Source: Desulfobulbaceae bacterium
GTDB taxonomy: Bacteria > Desulfobacterota > Desulfobulbia > Desulfobulbales > Desulfocapsaceae
Direction of reading: 5' to 3'
Assembly: GCA_020049575.1 (NCBI GenBank)
Contig: JAIFKM010000048.1
Coordinates: forward strand, 1 to 45,028
Length of the DNA: 45,028 nucleotides
The position numbers were made by a program, and so were the translations under genes. How positions within the stretch are numbered: position 1 is the first letter of the stretch; each line of letters opens with the position of its first letter. Shown here piece by piece: positions 20,514 to 30,450 of this stretch. The notes under the pieces were generated by a model. It saw only the letters and a list, made by a program, of their open reading frames with translations. It was not told the origin of the DNA and searched no databases.

Positions 20514-20715
20514 TGTGTTATCCTCGAAAGAAGAGCCGTCAGCAGACTGCTTTGGTGAAGAATATCTGCTTAAGTATATAGTCTTTCAGAGGGAAAAAGC
20601 AAATCGAATATAACTATGGGCAATATCATGCAAACTTCTTTTTTCAGAGCGTGTGGAATGCCTTCGTATTGGAAAAGAAGGAAGCTTTTCGGCGAGAGCC
20701 CGAGGGGAACGATGG

Positions 20716-21450
20716 TCAGCCTGTGGCCAAGACCTCTGTTTTCAGGTCGAAATCACGGGGTATTAAGTACGCCTCATCAATCAGTTTAGTGAGTTGGCGG
20801 TGAATTGTCTTGATGGGAGGCAATGGAGCGATAGTTGGCAGAAGATCGCAGGCAGGTAGAGGTGGACGGAGTCGCATCTGTTCATCAAGCCCATGCTGGG
20901 GATCACCTACGCGACCTGATTCCATCAGTTCACTTCGGCCGGAATCGGAGTTGTCGATCCTGCGGATGAAATTCATAATGCTGTCTATATCGTTCTTTTG
21001 ATAAAACAGCTTGATCTGCTCGCGGATGGTTTCCTGTTCTTCGGTAAGTTCAGAGAGAGTTTTACAGTACTCTTCAACCTGATGAGCCAGCGATACATAG
21101 GTGTCAAAAAACATGTTGCGGAACCGGCGGCGTCTTGTCCAGCCCCTGAGGTTTTTGCCGGCGAAGGCCTTTTTGCGGATAGTTGGTGACTGGACAAGAT
21201 ACGGATCATAAAAGAATTCCTCGGGCAGTCCGACGAGTTGGGTGAAGCGATGAATCAAATCTTTGCGGTGGAGAAGGATATACATGCGTATGAGGTCAAA
21301 ACCGATTTTGTTCTCCAACTCCAGGGAGGATATGGTGAGCCGTTGTTCGTAGAGTTCCTTATCGTCTTCAATACGTTTGCGGAATCCGAAATAGCGTTCA
21401 GCTATCTCTTTTTTTACCTCAAACGATAATATCTTCGTCAAATCTTCCAT
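20716..21450 (-). CDS. Hypothetical protein, charged/helical, divergent from dnaG
   Basis: 244-aa uninterrupted ORF MEDLTKILSFEVKKEIAERYFGFRKRIEDDKELYEQRL...; no family recognised. Confidence 0.65.
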   Translation of the reverse strand: MEDLTKILSFEVKKEIAERYFGFRKRIEDDKELYEQRLTISSLELENKIGFDLIRMYILLHRKDLIHRFTQLVGLPEEFFYDPYLVQSPTIRKKAFAGKNLRGWTRRRRFRNMFFDTYVSLAHQVEEYCKTLSELTEEQETIREQIKLFYQKNDIDSIMNFIRRIDNSDSGRSELMESGRVGDPQHGLDEQMRLRPPLPACDLLPTIAPLPPIKTIHRQLTKLIDEAYLIPRDFDLKTEVLATG

Positions 21451-21577
21451 GGATTTAAGTATTGACCCGGGGTGAGGAAAAAAAGCAGTTCGCTGGCCTC
21501 TGCATGAGGATATTTAAGAAAGAAGTATTATAGTATTTAGTTAGTGGAGATTCACCTATCATTTTTACGGAAGAGAA

Positions 21578-23392
21578 ATGAGATACCAGCAATCGCGCGA
21601 GGACATGGCCGCGCAGGTCAAAGAGCAGGCTGATATCGTCAAAATTATTGGCGAGTGCGTCAGTTTGAAAAAGAGCGGTGCCCGATTTCTTGGGTTGTGT
21701 CCTTTTCACGGCGAGAAAACGCCGTCGTTCACGGTGCATCCGGCCCAGCAGTTTTTCCATTGTTTCGGCTGTGGTGAATCGGGAGACGTCTTTAATTTCA
21801 TGATGAAGTATTACCATCTTGATTTCTTGTCAGCATTGAAGGAGCTTGCTCGCCGGTACCAGATCGTTCTGCCGGAAAGGCCGAGATCCGCCGAGGACGA
21901 GAAGAGGGCGAAGAGGCATCGACTCTTGTATGATGTCAACAGAAAGGCTGCTGATATTTATCGAAAATATCTTCTTGAAGCTCCAGGCGCCGAGGCCGCA
22001 AGAGGGTATTTGGACTCGCGTGGTGTTATACCTGAGATCCAGGAAAAATTCCATCTGGGATACGCCCCGTCGACTGAAACAATGGGCTGGGAGTTTCTCG
22101 GGCGCCAACTCAGCAGCGAGGAAAAACAGTTGGCTGAGGAGTTGGGGCTGTTGGTGAGAAAAGAGGGGAAAGGCGGGACATATGATCGCTTTCGTGATCG
22201 CATCCTTTTCCCTATTTTTGATATAAGCGGTCAGATTCTCGGTTTTGGCGGACGAATTCTCGGAGAAGGTCAGCCCAAGTATATGAATTCGCCGGAGAGC
22301 CCGATCTTCAGCAAAAGTCGATCCCTGCTCGGCCTTTATCAACAGAAGGACATTCTCAGACAGATGCGGCGGGCTGTTCTGGTGGAGGGGAATTTTGACC
22401 TGATATCGTTGGTGCAGAGAGGCTGCCGCAACGTTGTCGCGCCACTGGGTACAGCTCTGACCCGAGAGCAGGTCCGTCTCCTTAAACGTTACGTGACTGA
22501 GGCGACACTGCTTTTTGATGGTGATGCGGCTGGCACCAAGGCGGCTGTGCGCGCTGTGCCTCATTTTTTTGCCGAACAGATGACGGGACGGGTGGCCCTG
22601 CTGCCCGAAGGTCACGATCCTGACACATTTGTCAGGCAGGAAGGGCTGCCTGCACTGCAGAAGCTGTTTGATAAGGCTGAGTCGCTGCCGGAGTTTGTTC
22701 TAGCCCAGTTGATACAAGAACATGGACTCAGTCTTGATGGCAAAACAAGGATTATTGAAGGGATTCAGCCGTTGATTGAGGCTGCCTCTTCCCCCTTGCA
22801 GCGCTCCCTGATTATCTCCCATTTTAGTGAAAAAATTGGTATTCCTGCGCAACAGATGGAAAAGCTGATCGGCAGGGGGAGCGGTCAGCAGGAAGTGCAG
22901 CCTCATGAAAAAGTAAAACCGCGTGATGGGTATATAGCGCCGCTCGCATCGGCGCAGCGTCAATTGGTCAGTTTCATGCTCTTCTATCCGCAATATTTCG
23001 ACAGCCTTTCAAAGAGTGGCCTGCGCGAATGCCTTGCTGGAAGCGTTGGGGAGGTGCTTTTCCTGCAGATGCAGGCCTTGCTGAGTGGCAGATCTGAGGT
23101 TGAACCGGAGGAATTGCTCAGCGCCCTGCCGGAAGGCGCCGAGCGAAACCTAGTTGCTGATCTGCTCTTGAAAGCCACGGAAAGAAGTGGAGGCAATGCA
23201 CTCTCAGCCACCCCTGAGGAGGAATTGGCTGATCTTCTGGAGTGGTTGAAACGCTTCCAATTGCAGCAAGCGTCGGAAAATCTGCAGCAGCAGATTGCCA
23301 CAATCGTGACGGTGGGTGATGGGGTTGAGCTGCAACGTCTTGTCATGGAAAAACATGAAATCGATCGACAGATTCAGGGGCTGTCGGGATAG
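21578..23392 (+). CDS. dnaG: DNA primase
   Basis: CPFHGEKTPSFTVHPAQQFFHCFGCGESGDVFNFMMKY zinc finger; LGFGGRIL, KYMNSPESPIFSKSRSLLGL, VLVEGNFDLISL, LLFDGDAAGTKAAVRA. Confidence 0.97.
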   Translation: MRYQQSREDMAAQVKEQADIVKIIGECVSLKKSGARFLGLCPFHGEKTPSFTVHPAQQFFHCFGCGESGDVFNFMMKYYHLDFLSALKELARRYQIVLPERPRSAEDEKRAKRHRLLYDVNRKAADIYRKYLLEAPGAEAARGYLDSRGVIPEIQEKFHLGYAPSTETMGWEFLGRQLSSEEKQLAEELGLLVRKEGKGGTYDRFRDRILFPIFDISGQILGFGGRILGEGQPKYMNSPESPIFSKSRSLLGLYQQKDILRQMRRAVLVEGNFDLISLVQRGCRNVVAPLGTALTREQVRLLKRYVTEATLLFDGDAAGTKAAVRAVPHFFAEQMTGRVALLPEGHDPDTFVRQEGLPALQKLFDKAESLPEFVLAQLIQEHGLSLDGKTRIIEGIQPLIEAASSPLQRSLIISHFSEKIGIPAQQMEKLIGRGSGQQEVQPHEKVKPRDGYIAPLASAQRQLVSFMLFYPQYFDSLSKSGLRECLAGSVGEVLFLQMQALLSGRSEVEPEELLSALPEGAERNLVADLLLKATERSGGNALSATPEEELADLLEWLKRFQLQQASENLQQQIATIVTVGDGVELQRLVMEKHEIDRQIQGLSG

Positions 23393-23606
23393 GCCTCTCT
23401 GTAAATGATTTCGATTATTTGATTATTGTCAGCCACTCGTTGATTAAATTGCTTGACAATTTGTAATATTTTGTTCCATATCTACGATGTGGCTGAATTG
23501 TTAGATTTTTTGTTATTTGCAGGGAAGAAAAGGGCATCTGTCGAATGAATTGCAGAATGACGCCTTGGAAAGCTCTCTGCAAGAGACAGTTAGGAGGAGA
23601 ACGTTC

Positions 23607-25259
23607 ATGGTTTCAAGTGGACATAGGCGCGAGGAATCCAGCTCATTTGGGCTGGAGGAAGATTTTTTTACCGCAGACGAAGACGAGTCGTCGATCTTTG
23701 AATTGACGGGGATGTATCAGGCCGACGATGAGGCTGTTCCCATCGATCTCTGTGAAACATTTCCGGAAGACAGAAGGGCTCGAGGCACTGATCGGCGTGA
23801 AAGCAGCTTCAGTGACAGGCGCAAAGGCGATCGCCGGCGGATATCAAGGAATCCGAGCAAGGATGGGACCCACTCCATTGATCCGATGAATATTTACCTC
23901 CGTGAGATGGGGGCTCTCACCCTCCTCAGCCATGAGGAGGAACTCAAACTAGCCAAGATGATGGAGGAAGGGAAGCGAAGAATTCAGAACGCCGTGTTCA
24001 AGACACCGCTGGCTATTCCGGCCCTGGTCGAGGTATCAAAGGATCTGGCGGTGAGCAAGGAGAATATCTGCAACGTCGTCAACGGAGTCTCCGAGGATCA
24101 ACCTGAACTCATCGCCCGCGAAGCCAAGGCATTCCTGGAGAATGTCGAAAGGGCCATCGATCTGGACAAGATGCGTGATGACCTGCTGAAACAATACCGC
24201 ACTCTTGCTAAGGATTCTCCTGAATCCGCTGATATCCATGGAAAAATACTTGAGAAAGGCAGCGAGATAGTGGGACTTTTCCAGGATAGAATCGTCTGCT
24301 CCGAATGTGTCAATGCGGTCGCGGCAGGACTTGAGGATCTCTCCAGAAGATTTCGTAAAGTATTTGTGGAGATGATGCGCAGTCGCAATCTTCCTTCTGC
24401 CGAACCTGCAGTCGGGTTCAAATCTCAGGAAATAGAAGAAGAGGTGAACCGGCAGCTTTTGAGTGAATCAGGTATGGATCATAAGGACTTGCAGCTTGCT
24501 CTTTACGAGATTGATGCAGGCAGGGATATGGCCAAATATGCCAAGGAAGCGCTGGTCAGGGCAAATTTACGTCTTGTTATTTCTGTGTCCAAAAAATTTG
24601 CCAATCGCGGACTGCAGTTCTCCGATCTGATCCAGGAAGGCAATATCGGACTCATGAAAGCCGTCGAGAAGTTTGACTACCACCGGGGGTATAAATTCAG
24701 CACATATGCCACTTGGTGGATTCGACAATCAATTACGCGTGGCATTGCCGACCAAGGACGGACCATTCGTCTGCCGGTGCATATGATTGAGACAATCAAT
24801 CGACTGCTACGCGTTTCAAAGGATTTCCTCCTTGAAGAGCATCGCGAACCCACCCCGGAAGAAATGGCGGAACAGCTTGGAACAGAGGTTTCGAAAGTCA
24901 AGTCGGCCTTGAAAATTGCCAAGGATGCCATTTCGCTTGATACCCCAGTCGGTGATGATGGTGAGACCTATCTTGGAGACTTTATCGAAGACAGCGAGCA
25001 TCCAGGTCCCCATGAAATCTCAATGGTTTCAAGTCTTCGGGAATGCCTTACGCAGGTGATGTCTTCTCTCTCGCCGCGCGAGGCCAAAGTCCTTCGAATG
25101 CGGTACGGTATTAATGCCGATTGCGATCATACACTTGAAGAAGTGGGGCGGTGTTTTGCAGTTACCCGTGAACGCATCAGGCAGATAGAGGCTCAGGCTA
25201 TTGCCAAGCTCAAGCATCCTTCTCGGATTGAAGAATTACGCGTATTCATGACAGACTAA
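23607..25259 (+). CDS. rpoD: RNA polymerase primary sigma factor RpoD
   Basis: [120 protein letters not shown]. Start set at ATG 23607, preceded by AGGAGG at 23592-23597; the supplied ORF extends to TTG 23517. Confidence 0.96.
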   Translation: MVSSGHRREESSSFGLEEDFFTADEDESSIFELTGMYQADDEAVPIDLCETFPEDRRARGTDRRESSFSDRRKGDRRRISRNPSKDGTHSIDPMNIYLREMGALTLLSHEEELKLAKMMEEGKRRIQNAVFKTPLAIPALVEVSKDLAVSKENICNVVNGVSEDQPELIAREAKAFLENVERAIDLDKMRDDLLKQYRTLAKDSPESADIHGKILEKGSEIVGLFQDRIVCSECVNAVAAGLEDLSRRFRKVFVEMMRSRNLPSAEPAVGFKSQEIEEEVNRQLLSESGMDHKDLQLALYEIDAGRDMAKYAKEALVRANLRLVISVSKKFANRGLQFSDLIQEGNIGLMKAVEKFDYHRGYKFSTYATWWIRQSITRGIADQGRTIRLPVHMIETINRLLRVSKDFLLEEHREPTPEEMAEQLGTEVSKVKSALKIAKDAISLDTPVGDDGETYLGDFIEDSEHPGPHEISMVSSLRECLTQVMSSLSPREAKVLRMRYGINADCDHTLEEVGRCFAVTRERIRQIEAQAIAKLKHPSRIEELRVFMTD

Positions 25260-25342
25260 CGCCCCGGGCAGGTCATTGTCGGAGCCCATCAGGGAAATGC
25301 CAGACGGTTGCTCCTGTTATTTATTGAAGATTGAGGAGAGCT

Positions 25343-26458
25343 ATGACGGCCATTCTTGACTGGGTAGGTCTTTGTCTGGCTCCCGGAATTGGGCTGGCAG
25401 GATTCTGGCGATTGGTTGAGTGCCTGGGAAGTCCTGAGCGAGTGCTGGCTACCAGCCCTCATGAGTTGCGCAAAATTCCCGGAATTCAGGCCAGGCAAAT
25501 CTCCGCCCTCTCATCGCCCGAGTTGCTGCGCCAAAGAGCAAAAGATGAACTTGAACACCTTGCTGCTCAAGGGGGCCTGGCTATTGCATATAGCGATGAA
25601 CGCTATCCTCCCCTCTTGAGGCAGATTTCAGATCCTCCGCCGATCATTTATTTGGCTGGCTGCCCGGATTTGCTGCAGACCGACATGATCGCTGTAGTCG
25701 GTTCCCGTGCCGCCTCGACGTATGGTCGACGAATTGCCTTTTCACTGGCCCGAACTCTTGCACATTCGCTCACAATCGTATCCGGATTGGCACTCGGCAT
25801 CGATACCGAGGCACATTCCGGTACCCTGTCGGTGAATGGCAGGACTATCGCTGTTCTCGGATGTGGCTTGGACGTGGTCTATCCCTATCAGAACAGACGA
25901 CTTTATGAGAGGATCAGGGAGACAGGTCTTCTCGTGAGTGAGTACCCATTGGGAACGACGCCGGAAGGCTTTCGCTTTCCCGCCCGTAATAGAATCATTG
26001 CAGGCTTGAGTCTTGGAGTTCTTGTTGTGGAGGCGGCCCGCAAGTCTGGATCCCTCATTACAGCCCAATTGGCCCTCGATTCAGGGCGTGAAGTTTTTGC
26101 GGTTCCCGGTCAGGTTGACTCAATCAAGAGTGAGGGCACCCATTGGCTGTTGAAACAAGGGGCAAAACTGGTACAATCCGCTGACGATGTCCTCGAGGAA
26201 TTTCAAGTAATGGGGATATCATCCTGCCATTCAGGTGGAGTCGAGGGAAAAAATGAGGGGACGCTCCTTGCTGATCCGGATGCTGTAGCCTTGCTCAGTA
26301 TGATAGAGGCTTATCCGCAAAGCCGGGACAATCTTACTCGGAGTTCGGGCTATCCCCCAGCCCGTCTGAGTGAACTGCTCTTGCTGCTTGAACTCGAGGG
26401 ATATGTCGAGGTGCTGCCGGGTGATGCGGTAAGGATTATATCGGGGCACAATAACTGA
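25343..26458 (+). CDS. dprA: DNA processing protein DprA
   Basis: YPPLLRQISDPPPIIYLAG, AVVGSRAASTYGRRIA, VSGLALGIDTEAHSGTL, VFAVPGQVDSIKSEGTHWLLKQGAKLV. ATG 25343 after gaggag. Confidence 0.95.
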   Translation: MTAILDWVGLCLAPGIGLAGFWRLVECLGSPERVLATSPHELRKIPGIQARQISALSSPELLRQRAKDELEHLAAQGGLAIAYSDERYPPLLRQISDPPPIIYLAGCPDLLQTDMIAVVGSRAASTYGRRIAFSLARTLAHSLTIVSGLALGIDTEAHSGTLSVNGRTIAVLGCGLDVVYPYQNRRLYERIRETGLLVSEYPLGTTPEGFRFPARNRIIAGLSLGVLVVEAARKSGSLITAQLALDSGREVFAVPGQVDSIKSEGTHWLLKQGAKLVQSADDVLEEFQVMGISSCHSGGVEGKNEGTLLADPDAVALLSMIEAYPQSRDNLTRSSGYPPARLSELLLLLELEGYVEVLPGDAVRIISGHNN

Positions 26459-26528
26459 AACGACCGACCGCTGCTTGACAGGGGGATTGAAACCGGTCAT
26501 CTCCAAATTCTTATAATAGGCTTGCGCT

Positions 26529-27224
26529 ATGCGAACGATACAACTCGCTCCTTCGATCCTGTCTGCAGATTTTACTCGACTAGGTGAAGAAATACAGAAT
26601 GTCGACCGGGCTGGGGCCGATGTCATTCATATCGATGTCATGGATGGTCATTTTGTCCCGAATATCACTATCGGGCCACTCCTTGTGAAGGCGGCACGCA
26701 CTGTTACAAGCAAGGAACTGGATGTGCATCTGATGATTTCAAACCCTGACTGTTATCTTGATGCTTTTGCTGAGGCCGGAGCTGATTGGATCACGGTCCA
26801 CGTTGAAACCTGCCATCATCTGCATCGGACGATTTCGCGAATAAAACAACTCGGTAAAAAGGCGGGAGTTGTTCTTAATCCTGCAACTTCGCTTGCAAAC
26901 CTCGATTATATTCTGGAAGATGTTGATCTTGTTATGCTGATGACGGTGAATCCCGGATTTGGCGGGCAGTCGTTCATTCCTTCGAGTCTGGAGAAAATCT
27001 GGCAACTCAATCAGCGCATTGAAACTCTGGGGCTCGATGTAGACATAGAGGTCGACGGGGGGGTCAGTAACAGTACTATTGCAGACGTGGCTGAAGCGGG
27101 AGCCAACATCTTTGTCGCGGGTTCGGCGGTATACGGCAGTGACGACTATGCCGCTACCTTGGCGGAACTCAGGTTATTGGCGGAAACGGCACAGGCACGC
27201 AAGGGGAAGTCAACACTTCGCTGA
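26529..27224 (+). CDS. rpe: Ribulose-phosphate 3-epimerase
   Basis: LAPSILSADFTRLGEEI, VIHIDVMDGHFVPNITIGP, DVHLMISNPDCYL, VMLMTVNPGFGGQSFIP, EVDGGVSN. Confidence 0.97.
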   Translation: MRTIQLAPSILSADFTRLGEEIQNVDRAGADVIHIDVMDGHFVPNITIGPLLVKAARTVTSKELDVHLMISNPDCYLDAFAEAGADWITVHVETCHHLHRTISRIKQLGKKAGVVLNPATSLANLDYILEDVDLVMLMTVNPGFGGQSFIPSSLEKIWQLNQRIETLGLDVDIEVDGGVSNSTIADVAEAGANIFVAGSAVYGSDDYAATLAELRLLAETAQARKGKSTLR

Positions 27225-27236
27225 GGAGGATGGGTT

Positions 27237-28847
27237 ATGACAGAAAAATGGCAAAACCTCATTGGTGCAAACGCTGGGAAGCGTCTGCGGCTTCTTGCGC
27301 GGCAACCCTATGATCTGACGCTGCCTGAGGCGCTGGTCGTGAAAAATCGACTTGAAAGATATATCTGTGATTGTGGCGGCATGAGACTCTTGTATGCCAC
27401 GCAACGAGTTACTGATGAGGTGCTCGATGCCTTGCAGGATCTTGCTGATGAGTGTGGTTTGGTTGCCCAGTTTCAAAAGATGCGGCGGGGAGCGATAATG
27501 AATCGTATCTCCGGTTACGAAAGTGAGAATCGTCAAGTGCTGCATACCGCCTGCCGTGATCTGTTTTCAGATCTGCCCGCTGAACCAGGGGCAACAGATC
27601 AGGCTCGCGGTGAATTGGCGAAGCTTAAGGTATTCCTCGAAGAAATAGATAGTGGCAAGATTACCACTGCAAAAGGTGAACAATTTACCAGCATGGTCCA
27701 CGTCGGTATTGGCGGTTCGGATCTGGGGCCGCGGTCGATTTATGAAGCTCTTCGGCCCTATGGCCAGTTTGGCAGAGAGGTATTCTTCGTATCCAATGTT
27801 GATCCGGACGATGCTTTTGCTGTTCTGGCAAAGGTGGACTTATCAAAAGTGCTTGTCAACATTGTATCAAAGAGCGGAACAACCCTTGAAACCCTGACAA
27901 ATGAAAAAATAGTTCGCGAAGCCCTGCAAAAAGCCGGGCTTGATCCTCGACGGCATTGTATCGCTGTGACTGGTGAGGGCAGTCCAATGGATAATCCTGA
28001 GGAGTATCTGCGGTCATTTTACATGTATGATTATATCGGTGGACGATACAGCGCCACATCGATGGTCGGTGCAGTCATGCTTGGCTTTTTTATGGGCTAT
28101 GACCAGGTGGTCGAGTTCCTGCGCGGAGCATCAGAAATAGATATGGTTGCGGAGGATTTGGATATGCGTCGGAATCTGCCTCTGCTTCTTGCAATGCTGG
28201 GAATCTGGAACCATAATTTTCTCGATTGCTCAACGCTTGCAATTCTGCCATACAGTCAGGCGCTTCACCGTTTCCCGGCTCATCTCCAACAGTGTGACAT
28301 GGAGAGTAATGGCAAGTCAATTGATCGGGACGGCAACTTGGTCTCCTGTAAAACAGGACCGGTGATCTGGGGTGAGCCAGGCACTAACGGTCAGCACGCT
28401 TTCTATCAACTCCTTCATCAGGGGACTGAAGTTGTACCCGTTGAATTCATAGGCTGCAGGAAGAGCCAGAAAGGTATGGATGTTGAAGTTGCGGGAAGCA
28501 CCTCGCAGCAGAAACTGAATGCAAATCTATTTGCGCAGTGCATGGCTCTTGCGGTGGGACAGAAAAATAGCAATCCGAATAAGCAATTTCAAGGAAATCG
28601 ACCTTCGAGTTTACTGCTTCTTGACCAATTGACGCCGAAAACAATGGGCGCTTTGCTCGCGCTGTATGAGGCGAAAATTGTATTTCAGGGATTTGTCTGG
28701 AATATAAACTCGTTTGACCAGGAAGGCGTGCAGTTGGGCAAGGTGCTTGCCGGCCGTTTTCTTGATTACTTGTCTGGTAAAACGAGAGAGGACAGCAGCG
28801 CCGAGGCACGATTCCTCAAAGTTGCTTTGAAAACCACTGATCAATAG
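27237..28847 (+). CDS. pgi: Glucose-6-phosphate isomerase
   Basis: HVGIGGSDLGPRSIYEAL, VNIVSKSGTTLETLTNE, GGRYSATSMVGAVML, MESNGKSIDRDG, WGEPGTNGQHAFYQLLHQG. Confidence 0.97.
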   Translation: MTEKWQNLIGANAGKRLRLLARQPYDLTLPEALVVKNRLERYICDCGGMRLLYATQRVTDEVLDALQDLADECGLVAQFQKMRRGAIMNRISGYESENRQVLHTACRDLFSDLPAEPGATDQARGELAKLKVFLEEIDSGKITTAKGEQFTSMVHVGIGGSDLGPRSIYEALRPYGQFGREVFFVSNVDPDDAFAVLAKVDLSKVLVNIVSKSGTTLETLTNEKIVREALQKAGLDPRRHCIAVTGEGSPMDNPEEYLRSFYMYDYIGGRYSATSMVGAVMLGFFMGYDQVVEFLRGASEIDMVAEDLDMRRNLPLLLAMLGIWNHNFLDCSTLAILPYSQALHRFPAHLQQCDMESNGKSIDRDGNLVSCKTGPVIWGEPGTNGQHAFYQLLHQGTEVVPVEFIGCRKSQKGMDVEVAGSTSQQKLNANLFAQCMALAVGQKNSNPNKQFQGNRPSSLLLLDQLTPKTMGALLALYEAKIVFQGFVWNINSFDQEGVQLGKVLAGRFLDYLSGKTREDSSAEARFLKVALKTTDQ

Positions 28848-28857
28848 AATCCAGAGC

Positions 28858-28871
28858 TGAATGAGTGTTCA
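28858..28871 (+). repeat. TGAATGAGTGTTCA element, copy 1 (upstream of dsr promoter)
   Basis: Differs at one position from TGAATGAATGTTCA at 28939; both have TGAA/TTCA inverted ends. Confidence 0.55.
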
Positions 28872-28873
28872 TT

Positions 28874-28901
28874 GCGGGCCTGATATCAGAGCCGCTTTTT
28901 T
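28874..28901 (+). terminator. Candidate rho-independent terminator for pgi
   Basis: GCGGgcCTGATATCAGaGCCGC followed by TTTTTT; outer GCGG/CCGC stem around an interrupted palindrome, 26 nt after the pgi stop. Confidence 0.45.
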
Positions 28902-28902
28902 G

Positions 28903-28931
28903 TTGACAAAAGGGATGCACAACGATATTCT
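28903..28931 (+). promoter_or_regulatory. Candidate sigma-70 promoter for dsrABD
   Basis: TTGACA (28903-28908), 17-nt spacer, TATTCT (28926-28931); near-consensus boxes with optimal spacing, upstream of dsrA. Confidence 0.7.
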
Positions 28932-28938
28932 CCTCCGC

Positions 28939-28952
28939 TGAATGAATGTTCA
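28939..28952 (+). repeat. TGAATGAATGTTCA element, copy 2 (at predicted dsr transcription start)
   Basis: Second copy, 81 bp start-to-start from copy 1, just after the -10 box. Confidence 0.55.
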
Positions 28953-29009
28953 AAAGTTGTGTTTTTCCAGCCCTCCCCGAGGTAGCATGTGATTGTGGGA
29001 TGGGAGAAA

Positions 29010-29045
29010 GGTTTGTCCCCAGGGACTTTGCAAAGCCAATTTTTT
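29010..29045 (+). promoter_or_regulatory. Terminator-like hairpin in the dsrA 5' leader (possible attenuator)
   Basis: GGTTTGTCCCCAGGGACTTTGCAAAGCCAATTTTTT: outer GGTTTG/CAAAGCC pairing (one bulge), inner TCC/GGA, then a T6 run. Confidence 0.35.
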
Positions 29046-29122
29046 GGAAAACAAGAACTGCTGATAAGTTTATTGTTTTTGGTTAAGGTTGCAGTTTAAA
29101 CAGAAATTCAAAGGAGGAATTC

Positions 29123-30403
29123 ATGGCAAAGCATGAGACGCCCTTGTTGGACCAACTGGAGAGTGGCCCTTGGCCAAGCTTCGTTACAGACCTCAAGCGG
29201 CAGGCCGAGACTAAACCAGAGTGTTGGGATATTCTTGGTCAGCTTGAGCTGTCTTACGAAGAGAGGATCACCCACTGGAAGCATGGTGGCATCGTAGGTG
29301 TTTTCGGATACGGCGGTGGTATCGTTGGACGATATTCAGATCTTCCGAAAAGGTTTCCTGGTGTAGAGCACTTCCACACCATACGCGTAGCGCAGCCGGC
29401 ATCGAAATACTACTCGACCAAAAATCTACGTCAACTTATGGATCTTTGGGAGAAATACGGTTCAGGTATGACCAATTTTCATGGGTCCACAGGGGATATT
29501 ATCCTTCTTGGCACCCGTACCGAGAATCTCGAACCTTTCTTCTGGGATCTGACCCATGACATGGGCCAGGATCTTGGCGGTTCTGGTTCTAACCTTCGTA
29601 CTCCTGCAAACTGTATCGGTCAGTCACGTTGTGAATGGGCCTGCTATGATACAGAAGCAGTCTGTCATGCTATGACGCTGAAATATCAGGATGAGATTCA
29701 TCGTCCTGCCTTCCCGTACAAGTTCAAATTCAAATTCTCTGGCTGTCCGAATGACTGCGTTGCTGCTATTGCTCGTTCTGATATTGCCGTTATCGGTACC
29801 TGGAAAGATCAGATCCGCATCGACCAGGCTGCCGTTAAAGAGTATATTGCCGGAAATTACCCATCTAATGGTGGTGCACATAGCGGCAGGGATTGGGGTA
29901 AGTTTGATATTGAGAAGGAAGTTGTCGCTCTTTGCCCGACCCAGTGTATGTGGATGGAAGGTGGAGAACTCAAGATTGATGATACAGAATGTACCCGTTG
30001 CATGCACTGTATCAATGTAATGCCTCGGGCTCTGCGTCCAGGTGCAGATACTGGTGCGACTATTTGTGTTGGTGCAAAGGCCCCGATTCTTGATGGTGCC
30101 CAGTTTGCAACCCTCATCATACCGTTCATGAAGATGTCAGCCGACAATGAGTTTGAAGAGTTGGTAGAATTCATTGAGAAAATCTGGGATTGGTGGATGG
30201 AAATTGGTAAGAACCGTGAGCGTGTTGGTGAGACCATGCAGCGACTTGGTTTGCCGGCTTTCCTGAAGGTTATGGAAGTTGAGCCTATCCCGCAGCATGT
30301 GAAAGAGCCTCGTTCAAACCCGTATGTATTCTGGTCAGATGAAGAGGTTCCTGGTGGCTTTGAACGTGATGTTGTTGAATTTCGGGCTCGTCACGCTGCC
30401 TGA
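29123..30403 (+). CDS. dsrA: Dissimilatory (bi)sulfite reductase alpha subunit
   Basis: [84 protein letters not shown] aaggagga. Confidence 0.98.
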   Translation: MAKHETPLLDQLESGPWPSFVTDLKRQAETKPECWDILGQLELSYEERITHWKHGGIVGVFGYGGGIVGRYSDLPKRFPGVEHFHTIRVAQPASKYYSTKNLRQLMDLWEKYGSGMTNFHGSTGDIILLGTRTENLEPFFWDLTHDMGQDLGGSGSNLRTPANCIGQSRCEWACYDTEAVCHAMTLKYQDEIHRPAFPYKFKFKFSGCPNDCVAAIARSDIAVIGTWKDQIRIDQAAVKEYIAGNYPSNGGAHSGRDWGKFDIEKEVVALCPTQCMWMEGGELKIDDTECTRCMHCINVMPRALRPGADTGATICVGAKAPILDGAQFATLIIPFMKMSADNEFEELVEFIEKIWDWWMEIGKNRERVGETMQRLGLPAFLKVMEVEPIPQHVKEPRSNPYVFWSDEEVPGGFERDVVEFRARHAA

Positions 30404-30450
30404 TACAGTTTGATCCGATACTTCCTCTATACAAAATAAGGAGATTTACC

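Noticed and set aside
21830-22615. 261-aa antisense ORF opposite dnaG
   Set aside because: Fully overlaps the conserved primase catalytic region; best explained as a chance open frame.
23517-23606. N-terminal extension of rpoD from TTG 23517
   Set aside because: AGGAGG at 23592-23597 with ideal spacing to ATG 23607 supports the shorter start.
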